A stretch of DNA of 33,232 nt from an uncultured bacterium (lineage in GTDB: Bacteria; Bacillota; Clostridia; Oscillospirales; Oscillospiraceae), in NCBI GenBank assembly GCA_947643715.1, contig CANRXB010000028.1:1-33232 (forward strand), written 5' to 3'. The translations under genes were made by a program, and so were the position numbers. The notes below the pieces were generated by a model, which saw only the letters and a program-made list of their open reading frames with translations, was not told where the DNA came from and ran no database searches. Below are positions 15,843 to 23,505 of the stretch, piece by piece (within the stretch, counting starts at the first letter, position 1; each line of letters begins with the position of its first letter).

Positions 15843-16205
15843 TTATTCATCGATATGCTCCATGCCCTGGGCGATGATCTTGCGCACGTGATCGTCGGCC
15901 AGGGAGTAGAACACGGTCTTGCCCTCCCGGCGGAACTTCACCAGCCGGCTGTTCTTCAGCACCCGCAGTTGATGCGACACTGCGGATTGCGTGAGGCCCA
16001 GGAGCTGGGCGATGTCACACACGCACAGCTCCGCCTCGAACAAGGCGTACAGGATCTTGATCCGGGTGGAGTCGCCGAACACCTTGAACAGCTCGGCCAG
16101 GTCGTACAGCGTCTCGTCCCCGGGCATCTCGTCCAGCACATGGTCCACTGTGGGCTGGTGGACGAACAGACAGCCGCAGCGTTCGACCTCCTGATCGCTG
16201 GTCAT
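15843..16205 (-). CDS. ArsR/SmtB-family metal-sensing repressor, CadC-like
   Basis: A 120-residue winged-helix repressor. The alpha-3N metal site of CadC is recognisable: N-terminal Cys10 and Cys12 and the pair Cys61-Val-Cys63 at the start of the recognition region (ELCVCDIAQLLGLTQSAVSHQL). The alpha-5 zinc site of SmtB is also complete: Asp104, His106, His117 and Glu120. Both sites in one protein suggest response to Cd/Pb and Zn. Metal binding should release it from the operator that overlaps its own promoter and so switch on the efflux operon. The ATG at 16205 follows AAAGGGGCG; an upstream ATG in the same frame would place the start inside the operator. Confidence 0.93.
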   Translation of the reverse strand: MTSDQEVERCGCLFVHQPTVDHVLDEMPGDETLYDLAELFKVFGDSTRIKILYALFEAELCVCDIAQLLGLTQSAVSHQLRVLKNSRLVKFRREGKTVFYSLADDHVRKIIAQGMEHIDE

Positions 16206-16226
16206 AGGAACGCCCCTTTCATTTCG

Positions 16227-16250
16227 ATATATGAACATCTGCTCAAATAT
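16227..16250. promoter_or_regulatory. 11-2-11 operator for the CadC-like repressor
   Basis: ATATATGAACA (16227-16237) and TGCTCAAATAT (16240-16250) form an inverted repeat with nine of eleven positions matching and a two-base centre, the 12-2-12-type layout of SmtB/CadC operators. It covers part of the -10 box and the transcription start. Confidence 0.85.
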
Positions 16251-16275
16251 TAGCGCAAATCGATCCCATTGTCAA
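16247..16275 (-). promoter_or_regulatory. sigma-A promoter of the metal-efflux operon
   Basis: On the minus strand: perfect TTGACA (16270-16275), 17-base spacer, TAATAT (16247-16252). The -10 overlaps the operator, as expected for a repressor-controlled promoter. Confidence 0.9.
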
Positions 16276-16316
16276 GGGGGCGGAGAAAGTTTTTTTATGC
16301 CGCGAGGTTCTGAACG

Positions 16317-16358
16317 AAAAAACACCGGATGCCGGCCTAAAAAGCCGGTGTCCGGTGT
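16317..16358 (-). terminator. intrinsic terminator downstream of the TIM-barrel gene
   Basis: On the minus strand the outer arms ACACCGGA (complement region 16351-16358) and TCCGGTGT (16322-16329) enclose a second GCCGG stem and are followed by six T (16317-16322). Confidence 0.85.
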
Positions 16359-16378
16359 CTTGTCTGGGATCTTGCTCC

Positions 16379-17089
16379 TCACCTGGGGCCCGGGAGCGGC
16401 TCGTCGTCCAGCTCCTGGCGGTAGCGGGCCATGGACCGGGCGAACAGTTCCCCGTTGGTGGGAGGCGTGTATGTAATGGCGTTGGCTCCCGCATGGATCG
16501 TCTCCAGGATGGTCTCGTCGGTGGGGCCGCCTGTGGCGATGATGGGCACGTCCGGGAAGCGTCCTCTGATATGCCGCACGATATCCGGCGTGTTCTGCGC
16601 CCCGGAGATGTTCAGGATGTCCGCCCCGGCCTCCAAACGGGCCGCGACATCGGTCTTTCCCGACACCACGGTCACCACCACCGGGATGTCCAGCACCTGC
16701 TTGAGCATATGCACCACCTCATTGCTGGTCGGGGCGTTGACCACTACGCCGAACGCGCCCTCGTGTTCCGCGTCGTTGGCCAGGTTGACCACCCGCATCC
16801 CGCGGGTGACGCCGCCCCCCACGCCGGTGAACACCGGCATGTCCGCCGCCTGCATGACGGCCCGGTGGATCGCGGGCTGCGGGGTGAAGGGATAGACGGC
16901 GATGATGGCGTCGGCGTTGATGTTGCGGATGATGGCCACGTCGGTGGTGAAAGCCAGGGACTTGATCCTCCGCCCGAACACCCGGATGCCGGAGCATTCG
17001 GAGATGCAGGTGGGGATCATGATCATGTGGCTGCGCAGAGTGCCCTCATAGGCGGGCACGGCCTTGCGCGGGCGAAGTTCCTGCGGCAT
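16379..17089 (-). CDS. TIM-barrel family protein, often labelled 'hydrolase', function unknown
   Basis: A 236-residue soluble protein with alternating strand-helix pattern. Phosphate-loop-like segments FTGVGGGVTRG in the middle, ADILNISGAQN and IIATGGPTDETI near the C terminus suggest a beta/alpha barrel that binds a phosphorylated ligand, as in IMPDH-, NanE- or PcrB-like folds. I recall close clostridial relatives being annotated only as 'hydrolase'; no catalytic residue assignment is secure. The start at 17089 follows AAAGGAG, and it lies 38 bases downstream of the membrane-anchored glycoside-hydrolase-like gene, so both are probably one transcript ending at the terminator at 16317-16358. 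Confidence 0.7.
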   Translation of the reverse strand: MPQELRPRKAVPAYEGTLRSHMIMIPTCISECSGIRVFGRRIKSLAFTTDVAIIRNINADAIIAVYPFTPQPAIHRAVMQAADMPVFTGVGGGVTRGMRVVNLANDAEHEGAFGVVVNAPTSNEVVHMLKQVLDIPVVVTVVSGKTDVAARLEAGADILNISGAQNTPDIVRHIRGRFPDVPIIATGGPTDETILETIHAGANAITYTPPTNGELFARSMARYRQELDDEPLPGPR

Positions 17090-17127
17090 GGTCGCTCCTT
17101 TCTCGCTGGCGGGACTGCCGTCCCGTC

Positions 17128-18246
17128 TTATTTGTACCAACTCCCGGCGCTGGTGAACGCGTTGCGGACCACCACCCGGGCCGTGGTGTCCTCCATCCCC
17201 GCGGCGGTGAGCAGAGCGGCGTAATCGGTGCCCTTCACCGGGGCGGGCAGCCACACCCGTGCGGCGTACTGGGCCAGGCTGTCTGCGGTGGCCCCGCTCA
17301 GGCCGTCGTCTCCCCGCAGGGCGTCTTCGCTGACCTGGATCGACAGCGCGACCCCTTTTTCCTCCAGTTCCTCGGACAAGCGCTGCCAGAAAGCGGCCAC
17401 CGGGACCGTGCGGTCCTCCGGGCGGTTCTCGCTGACGGCCAGCACCTTCACCTCACCGGTCTCGGGATAGGCCGCGCTGTCCAGCACGATCTCGTCGAAG
17501 CCCATGTCCGCCAGCTCCAGGCACAGCGCGGACAGATAGTCCACCGCCTGCTGGCTGGCTGGACTGGTCCAGCCCAGCCCCTGGGTGTCGTGCCACAGGT
17601 TCCCGCCCCGGGTCATGAGCGAGCCCACCCATTTCCTGGCCAGGATCGGATCGCGGAAGCACTGCACCCGGGCCACCAGGTACAGCTCGCCGGACTGCGC
17701 CAGGTCCCGCACCGCCTGGGCGGCGACATCGTCCGCGGCGTTGGTCCCCAACGTGGCCGCCAGCGGCGCTTTGGACTGCCACGCCAGCTTGCCGTTGATG
17801 TCCTTCATCTCCACCACCATAGCCGTGCCTCCGGCATCGGCCACCGTCTGAGCGGCGGAGCCGCCCCGGAGCTGCGCCACGCTCACCGTCACCGCGCCGA
17901 TGGCGTCGTACTGGGGCTCCGGCGTGGGCGTGGGAGACGGGGAGGGCGTGGGCTCGCTGGTGGGCTGGGTGGATTCCACGATGAGCTCCGGCGGGTCGCT
18001 GACCACCACCAGCGGGTCGGAGGCGATCGGCGGCGGCCCGACGCTCTCCTCGTCGATCCAAGGCCAGTTGATCTTCACGCCGGTGGGCGTATACTCCAGA
18101 TACTGGCCCATGAACGTCATGAATGCCACGCCGGCCACCAGCAGCACGGCCAGCAAGGCGATGATGAACAACAGCACCATCCTGGCCCGGCCTCCGCCCC
18201 GGCCCCGGTACTCCCGATAACCATATTGGTTCTTCCGTCCGCCCAT
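17128..18246 (-). CDS. membrane-anchored glycoside-hydrolase-like protein (DUF4015-like)
   Basis: A 372-residue protein. A basic N terminus (residues 1-23) is followed by one membrane helix (24-46), and a Pro/Thr/Ser-rich extracellular linker lies at about 85-115. The rest forms an alpha/beta domain resembling the putative glycoside hydrolases of the DUF4015 family: GTAMVVEMKDINGKL, YLVARVQCFRDPILA, LWHDTQGLGWTSP and the strand MGFDEIVLDSAAYP. In the family this last motif usually reads FDYIRFP, so the active-site region has diverged and enzyme activity is uncertain. The start at 18246 is chosen for its GGAGGGATC site. The promoter at 18419-18448 leaves a leader of about 165 bases. Confidence 0.72.
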   Translation of the reverse strand: MGGRKNQYGYREYRGRGGGRARMVLLFIIALLAVLLVAGVAFMTFMGQYLEYTPTGVKINWPWIDEESVGPPPIASDPLVVVSDPPELIVESTQPTSEPTPSPSPTPTPEPQYDAIGAVTVSVAQLRGGSAAQTVADAGGTAMVVEMKDINGKLAWQSKAPLAATLGTNAADDVAAQAVRDLAQSGELYLVARVQCFRDPILARKWVGSLMTRGGNLWHDTQGLGWTSPASQQAVDYLSALCLELADMGFDEIVLDSAAYPETGEVKVLAVSENRPEDRTVPVAAFWQRLSEELEEKGVALSIQVSEDALRGDDGLSGATADSLAQYAARVWLPAPVKGTDYAALLTAAGMEDTTARVVVRNAFTSAGSWYK

Positions 18247-18418
18247 TCGATGATCCCTCCAGGCGGCCACGCGCTGCGCACGGGCGCTATATCGTGATAT
18301 CATCATGCTCCGCTGCGGGCACATGATGTCGATCGCATCTCGTCTGCGGGCCATCCTGCATCGGGGCGGCGGCGCCGCTGTGATGCCTCCAAAAACGAAA
18401 ACGATAGCCTGCGTGGCT

Positions 18419-18448
18419 ATTATACCACAACTGCCCCAAGGATTCCAA
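18419..18448 (-). promoter_or_regulatory. sigma-A promoter of the glycoside-hydrolase-like gene
   Basis: On the minus strand: TTGGAA (18443-18448), 18-base spacer, perfect TATAAT (18419-18424). The 165-base leader opens with a small hairpin (ATAGCC-5-GGCTAT) followed by a T-rich stretch; beyond that the 18247-18410 region shows nothing recognisable. Confidence 0.8.
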
Positions 18449-18489
18449 CAGTAAAATGTGGCACGATATCAAAATTTTGCAGGAGCATG

Positions 18490-18520
18490 AAAAAAAGACC
18501 GCCCGGTCTCCCGGACGGTC
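18490..18520 (-). terminator. intrinsic terminator of bofA
   Basis: On the minus strand a ten-base stem GACCGTCCGG / CCGGGCGGTC (one G-U pair) with loop GAGA is followed by seven T (complement of 18490-18496), directly after the bofA stop. Confidence 0.9.
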
Positions 18521-18521
18521 C

Positions 18522-18776
18522 TCATCTCCCGGCCCACTGGGCCATGAGCAGCAGGGCGAAGCCAGGCAGCCCCAGCGCGCCCAACACCAGGCCGTTGAGC
18601 AGGTTGACCCCCAGCTCCACGCCCAGCAGCGCCCCGAACCCCTGGAACACCCACAGGAACACCAGCCCCAGCCCGGAACGGACCAGCAGCCGGCACAGAG
18701 CGCCCAGGGGGCGGCGGCACAGGGCCAATACCACCACCAGCCCGATCGCCGCCGCCCACCAGTACCAGCCGATCAC
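18522..18776 (-). CDS. bofA: pro-sigma-K processing inhibitor BofA family protein
   Basis: An 84-residue membrane protein with helices at about 3-20, 28-48 and 58-80. The C-terminal half carries the family pattern GVELGVNLLNGLVLGALGLPGFALLL (quoted in part: the Asn-rich turn NLLNGLVLG followed by LGLPG). In Bacillus, BofA sits in the mother-cell membrane around the forespore and holds back the SpoIVFB protease that activates sigma-K. It follows the DUF2508 gene with a four-base overlap, the same order as yaaL-bofA in Bacillus subtilis, which strengthens the call. It shows that the organism belongs to a spore-forming lineage. Confidence 0.88.
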   Translation of the reverse strand: MIGWYWWAAAIGLVVVLALCRRPLGALCRLLVRSGLGLVFLWVFQGFGALLGVELGVNLLNGLVLGALGLPGFALLLMAQWAGR

Positions 18777-19027
18777 ACGGCTCCCTCCTGGGCGTCCAGC
18801 AGCTTCACCTGACGCACCAAATAGGAGTACCGGCTCTGCAGGGAATTGATCTCGTAGACGCAGGCGTCCACCAGATCGGGATCGCTGTATGCGTTGAACT
18901 GCGCATACGCAAAATTGAGCTGGCTGCGGGTCTGGCGCATCCCTTCCATCAACTGCCGGCGTTCCTCCTCCCGGCGTTCCGCCGCTTTCCGGCGGCTGGT
19001 CCGGACCGCTTCTGCCATAGGCTCCAC
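18773..19027 (-). CDS. yaaL: DUF2508 family protein (YaaL-like)
   Basis: An 84-residue soluble, largely helical protein. A highly charged N-terminal stretch (RTSRRKAAERREEERRQL) is followed by the family's core, TRSQLNFAYAQFNAYSDPDLVDACVYEIN, with the typical NAYSDPDLVD-type turn (about 46-55), and a final YLVRQVKLL helix. The biochemical role is unknown; the gene is a conserved neighbour of bofA in Bacilli and Clostridia, sometimes with recR, which is not seen here. AAGGAAGGTGGAG precedes the start. A candidate sigma-E promoter lies 39-66 bases upstream. Confidence 0.87.
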   Translation of the reverse strand: MEPMAEAVRTSRRKAAERREEERRQLMEGMRQTRSQLNFAYAQFNAYSDPDLVDACVYEINSLQSRYSYLVRQVKLLDAQEGAV

Positions 19028-19065
19028 CTTCCTTTCACTGAGCGGGCCGAAGCCCTCTTGTCAAG

Positions 19066-19093
19066 ACTCTATGCCAAGTTTGGGCAAATATTC
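19066..19093 (-). promoter_or_regulatory. candidate sigma-E (sporulation) promoter for yaaL-bofA
   Basis: On the minus strand GAATATT (19087-19093) fits the sigma-E -35 KMATATT and CATAGAGT (19066-19073) fits the -10 CATANANT. The spacer is 13 bases, one shorter than usual. The pair lies at a sensible distance from the yaaL start, and bofA is sigma-E controlled in Bacillus. Confidence 0.45.
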
Positions 19094-19172
19094 CAATCCT
19101 TATACCTCGTGAGCGTTTTGCCCGGCATATGTCCCGCACGCTTTGGTCAGATCGCGGTCCGTGTCAAAAATA

Positions 19173-19201
19173 TAGACTTATTTCAAGTTTGCGGGTATAC
19201 T
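19173..19201 (+). promoter_or_regulatory. sigma-A promoter for the RHH-comF pair
   Basis: TAGACT (19173-19178), 17-base spacer, TATACT (19196-19201), about 62 bases before the start of the small ribbon-helix-helix gene. Confidence 0.65.
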
Positions 19202-19263
19202 GATGGCGAGCCCCATAGGTTAACATGTCATCAATAGATCATTAGGAAAGGATCTGATGCTCG

Positions 19264-19440
19264 ATGAAGCGGGAAAAACACGTCGGTTTTCGCATCGACA
19301 ACGAACTCCACAGTAAGATGGTGTACATCGCAGAATACGAAGGACGATCGCTGACATGGCAGATGGTCCACCTCATGCAGGACTGTGTCCGCCGCTTCGA
19401 AAAAGAACATGGCCCCATCGACATGCCCGCGAACGAGTGA
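19264..19440 (+). CDS. small Arc-type ribbon-helix-helix protein
   Basis: A 58-residue protein. The N-terminal strand KHVGFRIDNELHSKM followed by two helices (YIAEYEGRSLTWQMVHLMQDCVRRFEKEHG, given in part by its ends) is the usual length and pattern of an Arc/CopG-type DNA-binding protein, with the Arg-Ser-Leu turn between helices. Such proteins bind DNA as dimers through the strand. AGGAAAGGA lies 11 bases before the ATG; another ATG seven bases earlier opens a different frame that stops after 19 codons. The gene overlaps the 5' end of the ComF gene by up to 32 bases, so the two are probably translated together. It could regulate this pair, or be an orphan antitoxin-like protein, but no toxin is adjacent. 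Confidence 0.75.
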   Translation: MKREKHVGFRIDNELHSKMVYIAEYEGRSLTWQMVHLMQDCVRRFEKEHGPIDMPANE

Positions 19441-20083
19441 GGTCTTTCGCCTGCTCCTGGACCTGCTCTACCCACCCAAATGTCCCTTTTGCGGCCGCAT
19501 CCTGGAACGTGACGAGGACGGCCTGTGCATCTTGTGCCAGCATGACCTGCCGTGGACCGATGAGGGCGGCAAAGCGGTGGAGCATTGCGACGCCTGCTTG
19601 TCCCCGCTGTGGTATTCCGGCAAAGTGCCGGACGGGATCCGGCGCTACAAATTCAGCGGCGGCCGTGTCCACGCCGGCGTGTTCGGCAGCTTGATGGCCC
19701 AATGCCTCCTCGACCGCCATGCCCAGCCGGTGGATCTCATCACTTGGACGCCCCTGCACCCGAAACGCAAACGCGAACGGGGCTACGACCAAGCCGAGCT
19801 GCTTGCCCGCCGGATCGGGGACCTGACTGGGCTCCCTGTGGTCCCGGCATTGGAAAAGGTACGCTCCACCCGCGTCCAATCCCAGCTCAGAGCGGACGCC
19901 GCCCGCTGCGCCAACGTCCACGGGGCGTATCGCGCCCTGCCGGAGTCGGACCTGTCCGGCAAGCGGGTGCTGCTCGTCGATGACGTCACCACCAGCGGGG
20001 CCACGTTGTCCGAGTGCGCCGCTGCCCTGCGCCGGGCGGGCGCGGCTTCTGTCACCGCGCTCACGCTGGCCCGGGCGAGATAG
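19409..20083 (+). CDS. comF: ComF family protein (phosphoribosyltransferase fold)
   Basis: About 224 residues. An N-terminal zinc-finger-like region has two Cys pairs (PKCPFCG and LCILC), with a further CDAC pair, then GIRRYKFSGG, LITWTPLHPKRKRERGYDQAELLAR, and a C-terminal PRPP-binding loop VLLVDDVTTSGATLSECA. ComF helps move single-stranded DNA into the cytoplasm during transformation and interacts with replication restart factors; many Firmicutes keep it without known competence. The start is uncertain: GTG at 19385, ATG at 19409 (used here) and a CTG at 19451 with GAGTGAGG seven bases before it. The CTG would give the usual ComF N terminus (LLLDLLYPPKCPFCG) and clear the upstream gene. 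Confidence 0.88.
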   Translation: MAPSTCPRTSEVFRLLLDLLYPPKCPFCGRILERDEDGLCILCQHDLPWTDEGGKAVEHCDACLSPLWYSGKVPDGIRRYKFSGGRVHAGVFGSLMAQCLLDRHAQPVDLITWTPLHPKRKRERGYDQAELLARRIGDLTGLPVVPALEKVRSTRVQSQLRADAARCANVHGAYRALPESDLSGKRVLLVDDVTTSGATLSECAAALRRAGAASVTALTLARAR

Positions 20084-20119
20084 TCCCGTAGCGCAGGCGA
20101 GGCATGTCCGGCCATGACC

Positions 20120-20174
20120 AACGGCCCCATCCGGTCCGGCCCCTCTCAGGGCCTTCCCACCGGATGGGGCCGTT
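20120..20174. terminator. nested bidirectional terminator between comF and the ABC operon
   Basis: Outer arms of 16 bases (20120-20135 and 20159-20174) are perfect complements and enclose an inner hairpin GGCCC / GGGCC (20138-20142, 20149-20153). It separates convergent genes and lacks T-tracts. Confidence 0.8.
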
Positions 20175-20203
20175 CGAGCTGTCTCATGGGCCCGCGCCTG
20201 GGT

Positions 20204-20929
20204 TCAGTCCAGCGCCAGGGACGCTTCCAGCAGCTTTTTGGTATAAGGATGCTTGGGGCGATCGTAGATCTCGTCCACGTCGCCCTGCTCCACGATCTCG
20301 CCGCCCGTCATCACCGCCACCCGGTCGCAGAGCTGGTAGACCACCGTCAGGTCGTGGGAGATGAACAGATAGGACAGCCCGAGCTGCTCCTTGAGCTGGG
20401 CCAGCAGGCGCAGGATCTGGGCCTGGAGGGTCACGTCCAGCGCCGACACCGGCTCGTCCAGTACGATCAGCTTGCTGCCCTGCATCAAGGCGGCGGCGAT
20501 GGCCACCCGCTGGCGCTGTCCGCCGGAGAGCTGGGCAGGCCTGCGCCCCAGATGCTCCTCCTCCAGCCCCACCATGGACAGCAGCTCGGCCGCCCTGCGG
20601 CGGCGCTGCGCCCGGTCCCTCACCCCGATGGCCCGAAGGGGCTCCTCCAGGATCCATCCCACCGTCTTGGCGGGGTTCAGAGAACCATAGGGATCCTGGA
20701 ACACCATCTGGGGGCGTTGGCTGTCCACATGGAGCGTCCCCTCGATGTCGGTGACCATACCCAGCACGCATTTGGCCAAGGTGGACTTGCCCGAGCCGGA
20801 CTCCCCCACCACGCCCAACACCTCGCCGGGGGCCAGGTCCAGCGTCACGCCGCGAAGCACCTGCTTGCGTTCCCGCCCCTTGCCATACCAGCTCTTCAGG
20901 CCCTGGATCCGCACGATGGGCTCAGCCAT
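20204..20929 (-). CDS. oligopeptide/dipeptide-type ABC transporter ATP-binding protein (DppF/OppF-like)
   Basis: A 241-residue ATPase. Walker [10 protein letters not shown] is at about 43-51, followed by the Q-loop [12 protein letters not shown], the signature [12 protein letters not shown], Walker [14 protein letters not shown] and the H-loop ISHDL. The DPYGSLNP and PVSALDV segments are typical of the Opp/Dpp/Nik class. It is shorter than most OppF proteins (about 310), because it stops soon after [13 protein letters not shown] without the extra C-terminal Cys-containing region. It overlaps the preceding ATPase gene by eight bases and is last in the five-gene importer operon. Confidence 0.9.
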   Translation of the reverse strand: MAEPIVRIQGLKSWYGKGRERKQVLRGVTLDLAPGEVLGVVGESGSGKSTLAKCVLGMVTDIEGTLHVDSQRPQMVFQDPYGSLNPAKTVGWILEEPLRAIGVRDRAQRRRRAAELLSMVGLEEEHLGRRPAQLSGGQRQRVAIAAALMQGSKLIVLDEPVSALDVTLQAQILRLLAQLKEQLGLSYLFISHDLTVVYQLCDRVAVMTGGEIVEQGDVDEIYDRPKHPYTKKLLEASLALD

Positions 20930-21731
20930 CTCCCCCGCCTCCTCTCAGCTTCTTCCTTGCGGGCCGGGAGGCAACGAGCAGCTTGGTATACTCCTGCCTG
21001 GGCCGGTGGAACACCTCGTCCGCCGCTCCCTCCTCCACGATCTTCCCCTGGCGCATCACCACCACCCGGTCGCACAGGGCCTTCACCACCCCCAGGTCGT
21101 GGGAGATGAACAGGATGGCGGTGCCCTGCTCCCGGTTGATGGCCTTCAGCGTCTCCAGGATCTGGGCCTGGACGGTCACGTCCAGCGCCGTGGTGGGCTC
21201 GTCCGCGATGAGCAGCCTTGGCCGCAGCACCAGCGCCGCGGCGATCATCGCCCGCTGGCGCATCCCGCCGGAGAGCTGGTGGGGATACCGGCGGTATACC
21301 TCCGCCGGATCGGGCAGGCCCGCCAGGGCCATGGCGTCCAGCGCCCGGGCCCTGCGCTCCCCTGGAGCGAGCTTCTCGTGGATGACCAGGGACTCCTCCA
21401 CCTGCTTGCCCACCCGCATGGTGGGGTCCAGGCTGGTCATAGGCTCCTGGAATATGATGGACAGCTCCTTGCCCTGATACCGCCGCAGCTCCCTGCGGGG
21501 CAGGGTCAGCAGGTCCGCCCCCTCGAACACCGCGCTGCCCGTCACCTCCACCTGGGAGCGGCGGATCAGCCCCATCAGCGCATGGGCGGTCATGGATTTG
21601 CCTGAGCCGGACTCCCCCACCACGCCCACGGTCTCTCCCCGGTCCATCTGGAGGGAGAAGCGGTCCACGGCGGTGAAGGGCTCCCCCCGGTCGGTGAACA
21701 CCACCGACAGGTCTCGAACGGACAGCATCAT
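20922..21731 (-). CDS. oligopeptide/dipeptide-type ABC transporter ATP-binding protein (DppD/OppD-like)
   Basis: A 269-residue ATPase. It has Walker [24 protein letters not shown], signature [12 protein letters not shown], Walker [14 protein letters not shown] and ISHDLGVV. These match the D-type subunit of peptide or nickel importers, which pairs with the F-type subunit to drive transport. The start at 21731 is chosen because ATGATG overlaps the permease stop by four bases; an open frame extends upstream but reads through permease sequence. The C terminus is short after [15 protein letters not shown] and lacks the Fe-S Cys cluster seen in some OppD proteins. Confidence 0.92.
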   Translation of the reverse strand: MMLSVRDLSVVFTDRGEPFTAVDRFSLQMDRGETVGVVGESGSGKSMTAHALMGLIRRSQVEVTGSAVFEGADLLTLPRRELRRYQGKELSIIFQEPMTSLDPTMRVGKQVEESLVIHEKLAPGERRARALDAMALAGLPDPAEVYRRYPHQLSGGMRQRAMIAAALVLRPRLLIADEPTTALDVTVQAQILETLKAINREQGTAILFISHDLGVVKALCDRVVVMRQGKIVEEGAADEVFHRPRQEYTKLLVASRPARKKLRGGGGDG

Positions 21732-22534
21732 GTCCCCACCCCCATACGTTCCCGCACGCCTTCGCCCAGCAGGCTCACGCCCAGGATCAGCAGCACGATC
21801 GCCGCCGCCGGGAACGCGGTATACCACGGGGCGGTGAACAGATAGCCCTGGGCGTCCTTGAGCAGATAGCCCAGGCTGGGCTCCGTGGCGCTGACGCCGA
21901 TGCCCAGATAGCTCATGGACGCCTCCGCCAGCACCGCGTTGTTGAAGCCGATGGTGAGCCCGGACAGCAGCACCGGCCAGATATTGGGCAGGATGTGGAC
22001 GAAGATGATGCGCAAATCGCTCACGCCTATGAGCTTGGCGGAGCGCACGAAATCCCGGTCCCGGTATTTGAGGAACTCCCCCCGCACCAATCGGGCGAAG
22101 CTGGGGACGAACAGCACCCCCAAAGCGGCGATGACGTTGTACTTCCCCGGCCCGGTCACCGCCAGCACCACCAGGGCCAGCAGCACGCTGGGGAACGCGG
22201 CGACGGCGTCGCACAGCCGCATGACGAGGGCGTCGGCCGCGCCGCCGTGATAGCCGCACAGCGCGCCTACCGCCAGCCCGGCCAGGGCCCCCACCGCCAG
22301 CACCGCCAAGGCGATGGCCAGCGTGGCCCCCGCCCCCTCCAGGGTGCGGGAGAGGATGTCCCGCCCGAGCTGGTCGCAGCCGAACAGGTGGGCGGCGCAG
22401 GGCTTGGCGTATTTGTCCGCGGCGCTCATGGCGGAGGGCTCATAGGGGGTCCAGAAAAAGCCCACGGCGGTGAAGGCCAGCATGGACGCCGTCAGGACGG
22501 CCCCGACGATCAGATACCAGTTCTTCCTCCTCAC
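21728..22534 (-). CDS. ABC transporter permease, DppC/OppC type
   Basis: A 268-residue inner-membrane permease. After an N-terminal helix (NWYLIVGAVLTASMLAFTAVGFF in part) come the OppC-type segment HLFGCDQLGRDILSRTLEGA and the EAA cytoplasmic loop region RSAKLIGVSDLRIIFVHILPN, which docks the ATPases. About six helices are predicted. The GTG at 22534 is preferred since GGGAGG lies eight bases before it; a GTG nine bases earlier would overlap the previous stop but sits on the ribosome site itself. It forms the channel with the DppB-type subunit. Confidence 0.9.
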   Translation of the reverse strand: MRRKNWYLIVGAVLTASMLAFTAVGFFWTPYEPSAMSAADKYAKPCAAHLFGCDQLGRDILSRTLEGAGATLAIALAVLAVGALAGLAVGALCGYHGGAADALVMRLCDAVAAFPSVLLALVVLAVTGPGKYNVIAALGVLFVPSFARLVRGEFLKYRDRDFVRSAKLIGVSDLRIIFVHILPNIWPVLLSGLTIGFNNAVLAEASMSYLGIGVSATEPSLGYLLKDAQGYLFTAPWYTAFPAAAIVLLILGVSLLGEGVRERMGVGT

Positions 22535-22539
22535 CGCCC

Positions 22540-23481
22540 TCACCTCCCGTCGATCCGGGGATCCATCACCCGGTAGAGCAGGTCGGCCAGGAAATTGCAC
22601 ACCACCACCACCGACGCCAGCATCACCACGATGGCCTGGACCACCGGATAGTCCCGGGTGCCGATGGACGAGATGAGCATCCGGCCCAGGCCCGGGATGC
22701 CGAACACCTGCTCCACCACGATGGAGCCCGCCATGATGTCGCCCACGGCCATGGCCAGGAAGGTGACCACGGGGATCATGGCGTTGCGCAGCACGTGCCG
22801 CCACAAAGCGGAGCTGCGGCTGTGGCCTTTGCTGTAGGCGGTGCGGATGTAGTCCTGTCCCATCTCGCCCAGGATGGAGCCCCGGAGCATCTTCACGGTC
22901 ATGGCGCTCTTGGGCAGGGCCACGGCCAGGGCCGGGAGCAGCATGAAGCGCAGGTGGGCCCCCAGTCCGTCGGACAACGGGACGTATTTGGGTTCGAACA
23001 GGTGCAGCACCAGGGCGAACAGGTACATCAGCCCGATCCCCATGACGAAATTGGGCACGGACATGACGGCCTGGGTGAGCACCGTGACGATCCGGTCCAC
23101 GATCCCCCCCTCATACCGGGCGGCGATCAGCCCCAAAGGCAGCGAGATCGCCACGATGAGGACGAACGCCGCCCCCGCCAGCACCAGCGTCACCTCCGCC
23201 CTGCTGGCCAACAGCTCCGCCACGGGCAGGCCGAACTTGTAGGACTGGCCGAAGTCCCCGGTCACGAAGGCGGCCAGCCAGCGCAGGTATCGCTGCCACA
23301 CCGGCAGGTCCAGCCCCAGCCGGGCGCGCAGGGCGGCGACCTGTTCGTCGGTGGCCTCTATCCCCAGCACCGAGCTGGTGGGGTCCCCCGGGATGACGGA
23401 AAAGGCCACGAAGGCCAGCACGCTCACCAGCAGCATGGTGCCCACCAGCAGCAGCACCCGTTTCAGCAAGGCTCTCCCCAC
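22540..23481 (-). CDS. ABC transporter permease, DppB/OppB type
   Basis: A 313-residue permease with the B-type hallmarks: an N-terminal helix MGRALLKRVLLLVGTMLLVS (start as GTG), FSVIPGDPTSSVLG, LGLDLPVWQRYLRWL, GDFGQSYKFG, the EAA loop RTAYSKGHSRSSALWRHVLRNA, and a C-terminal FLADLLYRVMDPRI. About six helices. It follows the binding-protein gene across a strong hairpin that may reduce transcription. The GTG start is supported by AAAGGAGG eight bases upstream. Confidence 0.92.
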   Translation of the reverse strand: MGRALLKRVLLLVGTMLLVSVLAFVAFSVIPGDPTSSVLGIEATDEQVAALRARLGLDLPVWQRYLRWLAAFVTGDFGQSYKFGLPVAELLASRAEVTLVLAGAAFVLIVAISLPLGLIAARYEGGIVDRIVTVLTQAVMSVPNFVMGIGLMYLFALVLHLFEPKYVPLSDGLGAHLRFMLLPALAVALPKSAMTVKMLRGSILGEMGQDYIRTAYSKGHSRSSALWRHVLRNAMIPVVTFLAMAVGDIMAGSIVVEQVFGIPGLGRMLISSIGTRDYPVVQAIVVMLASVVVVCNFLADLLYRVMDPRIDGR

Positions 23482-23505
23482 TGGGATCGGCCTCCTTTCT
23501 TTTGA

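Noticed and set aside
19257-19316. ATG at 19257 as the start of the gene before comF
   Set aside because: Its frame stops after 19 codons, while the ATG at 19264 opens a clean ribbon-helix-helix protein.
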